The translations under genes were made by a program, and so were the position numbers. A stretch of 5,650 bases of DNA from Syntrophorhabdus sp. PtaB.Bin184 (GTDB lineage Bacteria; Desulfobacterota; Syntrophorhabdia; Syntrophorhabdales; Syntrophorhabdaceae): NCBI GenBank assembly GCA_002067555.1, contig MVQQ01000191.1, forward strand, positions 1 through 5,650, written 5' to 3'. The notes beneath the pieces are model-generated. The model had not been told where the DNA came from and ran no database searches. It worked only from the letters and a program-made list of their open reading frames with translations. Positions 4,364-5,650 of this stretch are shown in pieces. Positions within the stretch are counted from its first letter, which is position 1. Each line of letters opens with the position of its first letter.

Positions 4364-4753
4364 TTACGTCTTGTCGCCAACGAGCGGCAGGACCCTGTCA
4401 ATGTGGAAGTACACGACGAAACGTTTCTCGCCCTTCTGCTCCTCCGGGATCCTGTACGTCTTGCGCCAGCGAAACTGCTCAATTTTGGCGGGATCCGACT
4501 CTTCGCGGATCTTCGTGAGGTACAAACGTTTTCCCACGAAGGCGTTCTCTCTCGCTTCCGCGAAGATGTAGGCGGCATGGGGGTTCGACTGGAGGTTGGC
4601 GTGGGTCAGCCGGTCCGTCATTATCCACACTGCCGTCTCCTCGTCGACGAAATGAGGCCGGGAATAGACCGCCGCGTCAACGATGCCTTTCGCGTCCGCC
4701 GTGGCGAGAACGCCCCTTCCCAAAGTGTTCTCAAAGTACTCGCTAAGCTTCAT
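4364..4753 (-). CDS. Pyridoxamine 5'-phosphate oxidase-like FMN-binding split-barrel protein
   Basis: A 129-residue protein of the PNPOx-like flavin split-barrel superfamily, full length for the short members. GRGVLATADAKGIVDAAVYS (12-31) forms the first barrel strands, AVWIMTDRLTHANLQSNPHA (41-60) is the characteristic strand-loop-helix that meets the FMN phosphate, and FVVYFHIDRVLPLVG (112-126) is the last strand pair. Such short members usually bind FMN or F420 and act as dimers; the substrate here is unknown, and a pyridoxine role should not be assumed. The ATG at 4753 has GAGGAGGG four to five bases upstream. The gene is followed after 3 bp by the CCGHPGEPGC gene, forming a two-gene unit, and is divergent from the photolyase gene 83 bp away. 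Confidence 0.88.
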   Translation of the reverse strand: MKLSEYFENTLGRGVLATADAKGIVDAAVYSRPHFVDEETAVWIMTDRLTHANLQSNPHAAYIFAEARENAFVGKRLYLTKIREESDPAKIEQFRWRKTYRIPEEQKGEKRFVVYFHIDRVLPLVGDKT

Positions 4754-4788
4754 GCGCCCTCCTCTCTTTCGTTACTACCTGTCTTCCC

Positions 4789-4813
4789 ATTATAGCAAAG
4801 AACCGGCTCTTTG
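4789..4813 (-). promoter_or_regulatory. Perfect -10 box and 18-bp palindromic operator candidate between the flavoprotein and photolyase genes
   Basis: On the minus strand a perfect TATAAT (4794-4789) would start transcription near 4782, about 29 nt before the flavoprotein ATG. No good -35 hexamer lies at 16-18 bp. In its place is CAAAGAACCGGCTCTTTG (4796-4813), a palindrome broken at a single base pair (A4802 against C4807). A -10 with a missing -35 and a palindrome in the -35/spacer region is the layout of an activator- or repressor-controlled promoter. The site is also 24 bp upstream of the photolyase start codon, so one regulator could control both directions. Confidence 0.55.
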
Positions 4814-4836
4814 GTATAGAATTACGGGAGGGACAG

Positions 4837-5650
4837 ATGAGCGTATTGCCGCAAAGAATCGAATGCGTCAGGGAGGGTCGGCCGGGCCAGGGGCCCGTGG
4901 CATACTGGATGAGCCGTGACCAGCGGATCGCCGACAACTGGGCGCTCCTCTTCGCGCAGGAGACGGCCCTCGCGCACGCCCTTCCCCTCGTCGTCGTGTT
5001 CTGTCTCTCCGATTCTTTCCCCGGGGCGACACTGAGACAATACGGTTTCATGCTCCGCGGCCTCGAGAAGGTCTCCAACCGCCTCCGCGAGCTGTCCATC
5101 CCTTTCTTTCTCCTGACCGGAGAGCCGGCCGACACCCTGCCGGGATTCATCGAGCACTGCGGCATTTCTTTTCTCGTTGTCGATTTCGATCCTCTTCGTA
5201 TCAAGAAGCAATGGAAAAAGGCAGTGGTTCCAAGGACGAGGGTCCCCGTGTACGAGGTCGACGCCCACAACATCGTTCCCTGCCGTGCGGCCTCTGATAA
5301 GCGCGAATATGGCGCCCACACCATAAGGAAGAAGATACGGCGGCTCCTGCCGGTCTTTCTGGACGACATGCCCGTTCTTCAAAGACACCCCTGGGACTCG
5401 GGGCTCACGGGAAGCACTGTTGATGCGGAAACCCTGCTTGAGACCGTAAGGACCGACCGCTCGGTGAAAGAGGTCCATTGGGTTGTGCCGGGGGAAGACG
5501 AGGCACGTATCGTGCTGCGGTCATTCATCGAGGAAAGACTCGACCGATACGAGACCAACAGGAACGACCCCCTCGAAGACTGCCAGTCGAACCTCTCGCC
5601 CTACCTTCATTTCGGACAGATATCGGCCCAGCGGGTGGCGCTCGAGGTCA
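4837..5650 (+). CDS. Class II CPD photolyase (deoxyribodipyrimidine photo-lyase), N-terminal 271 residues, cut by window edge
   Basis: This gene is open to the right edge; 271 residues of an expected 440-480 are visible. Photolyases use FAD and light to split cyclobutane pyrimidine dimers in DNA. The class II type is shown by VAYWMSRDQRIADNWALLFA (21-40), the start of the alpha/beta antenna domain (about 20-155), and by the segment from RYETNRNDP (237-245) to SNLSPYLHFGQISAQRVALE (251-270), which opens the FAD-binding helical domain. The connecting region holds DKREYGAHTIRKKI. The ATG at 4837 follows GGGAGGGACAG, a good Shine-Dalgarno. Conserved tryptophans of the electron-transfer chain and the rest of the FAD pocket lie outside the window. 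The gene is divergent from the PNPOx-like operon and shares with it the palindrome at 4796-4813. Light- or B12-dependent control is known for photolyase genes in some bacteria, but nothing here proves it. Confidence 0.93.
   Translation, partial: MSVLPQRIECVREGRPGQGPVAYWMSRDQRIADNWALLFAQETALAHALPLVVVFCLSDSFPGATLRQYGFMLRGLEKVSNRLRELSIPFFLLTGEPADTLPGFIEHCGISFLVVDFDPLRIKKQWKKAVVPRTRVPVYEVDAHNIVPCRAASDKREYGAHTIRKKIRRLLPVFLDDMPVLQRHPWDSGLTGSTVDAETLLETVRTDRSVKEVHWVVPGEDEARIVLRSFIEERLDRYETNRNDPLEDCQSNLSPYLHFGQISAQRVALEV

Noticed and set aside
4094..4795. Plus-strand frame of 233 codons
   Set aside because: It is antisense to both the flavin-binding protein and the CCGHPGEPGC gene and crosses a terminator hairpin.
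4743..5478. Two overlapping minus-strand frames of about 210 codons
   Set aside because: Both are shadows of the photolyase gene on the plus strand, which has a ribosome binding site and family motifs.

Overview
The window looks like ordinary chromosome from a GC-rich, probably anaerobic bacterium. The gene content (CheY-like receiver, HemN-like radical SAM protein, ModE-like wHTH, class II photolyase) and the 23S-IVP four-helix-bundle gene with nonamer repeats would fit a Desulfobacterota/deltaproteobacterial lineage. That assignment is inference from general resemblance; no rRNA or marker gene is present to settle it.

Layout. 1-231 (-): N-terminal 77 residues of a CheY-like receiver protein that runs off the left edge. 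302-919: a solitary four-helix-bundle protein gene of the 23S rRNA intervening-sequence (IVP/S23) family at 450-836 (+), bracketed by two inverted arrays of a 9-bp repeat (consensus CCGCTTGAA). 912-2237 (-): HemN/HemW-like radical SAM protein whose stop codon lies inside the second array. 2311-3150 (+): lipoprotein with a beta-rich middle domain and two canonical C-terminal EF-hands. 3154-3307: a second inverted pair of nonamer arrays, between convergent genes and without a gene inside. 3320-3655 (-): single-domain ModE/LysR-type winged-helix regulator with a perfect-consensus sigma-70 promoter. 3721-4189: about 470 bp without a convincing protein gene, holding an orphan promoter, a strong Rho-independent terminator and possibly a structured RNA of about 195 nt. 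4190-4753 (-): a probable two-gene operon of a PNPOx-like flavin split-barrel protein and a 56-residue protein ending in CCGHPGEPGC. 4837-5650 (+): class II CPD photolyase, cut by the right edge and divergent from that operon, with an 18-bp near-perfect palindrome between them.

The strongest unexplained signal is the repeat system. The four nonamer arrays form two inverted pairs. The outermost unit at one end of each pair is CGGTTGCAG and at the other end CGGCTTGAA, so the two pairs share the same asymmetric ends but lie in opposite orientations. One pair encloses the IVP-family gene and the other only about 80 bp. This is the architecture expected of an element family with gene-bearing and gene-less members, although movement itself cannot be shown from one window. 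The second item is the tiny CCGHPGEPGC protein, an easily missed gene coupled to the flavoprotein gene.

The genes do not form one pathway; they are mostly single-gene or two-gene units in alternating directions. The only clear functional grouping is the PNPOx-like gene with its small partner, sharing a control region with the photolyase.
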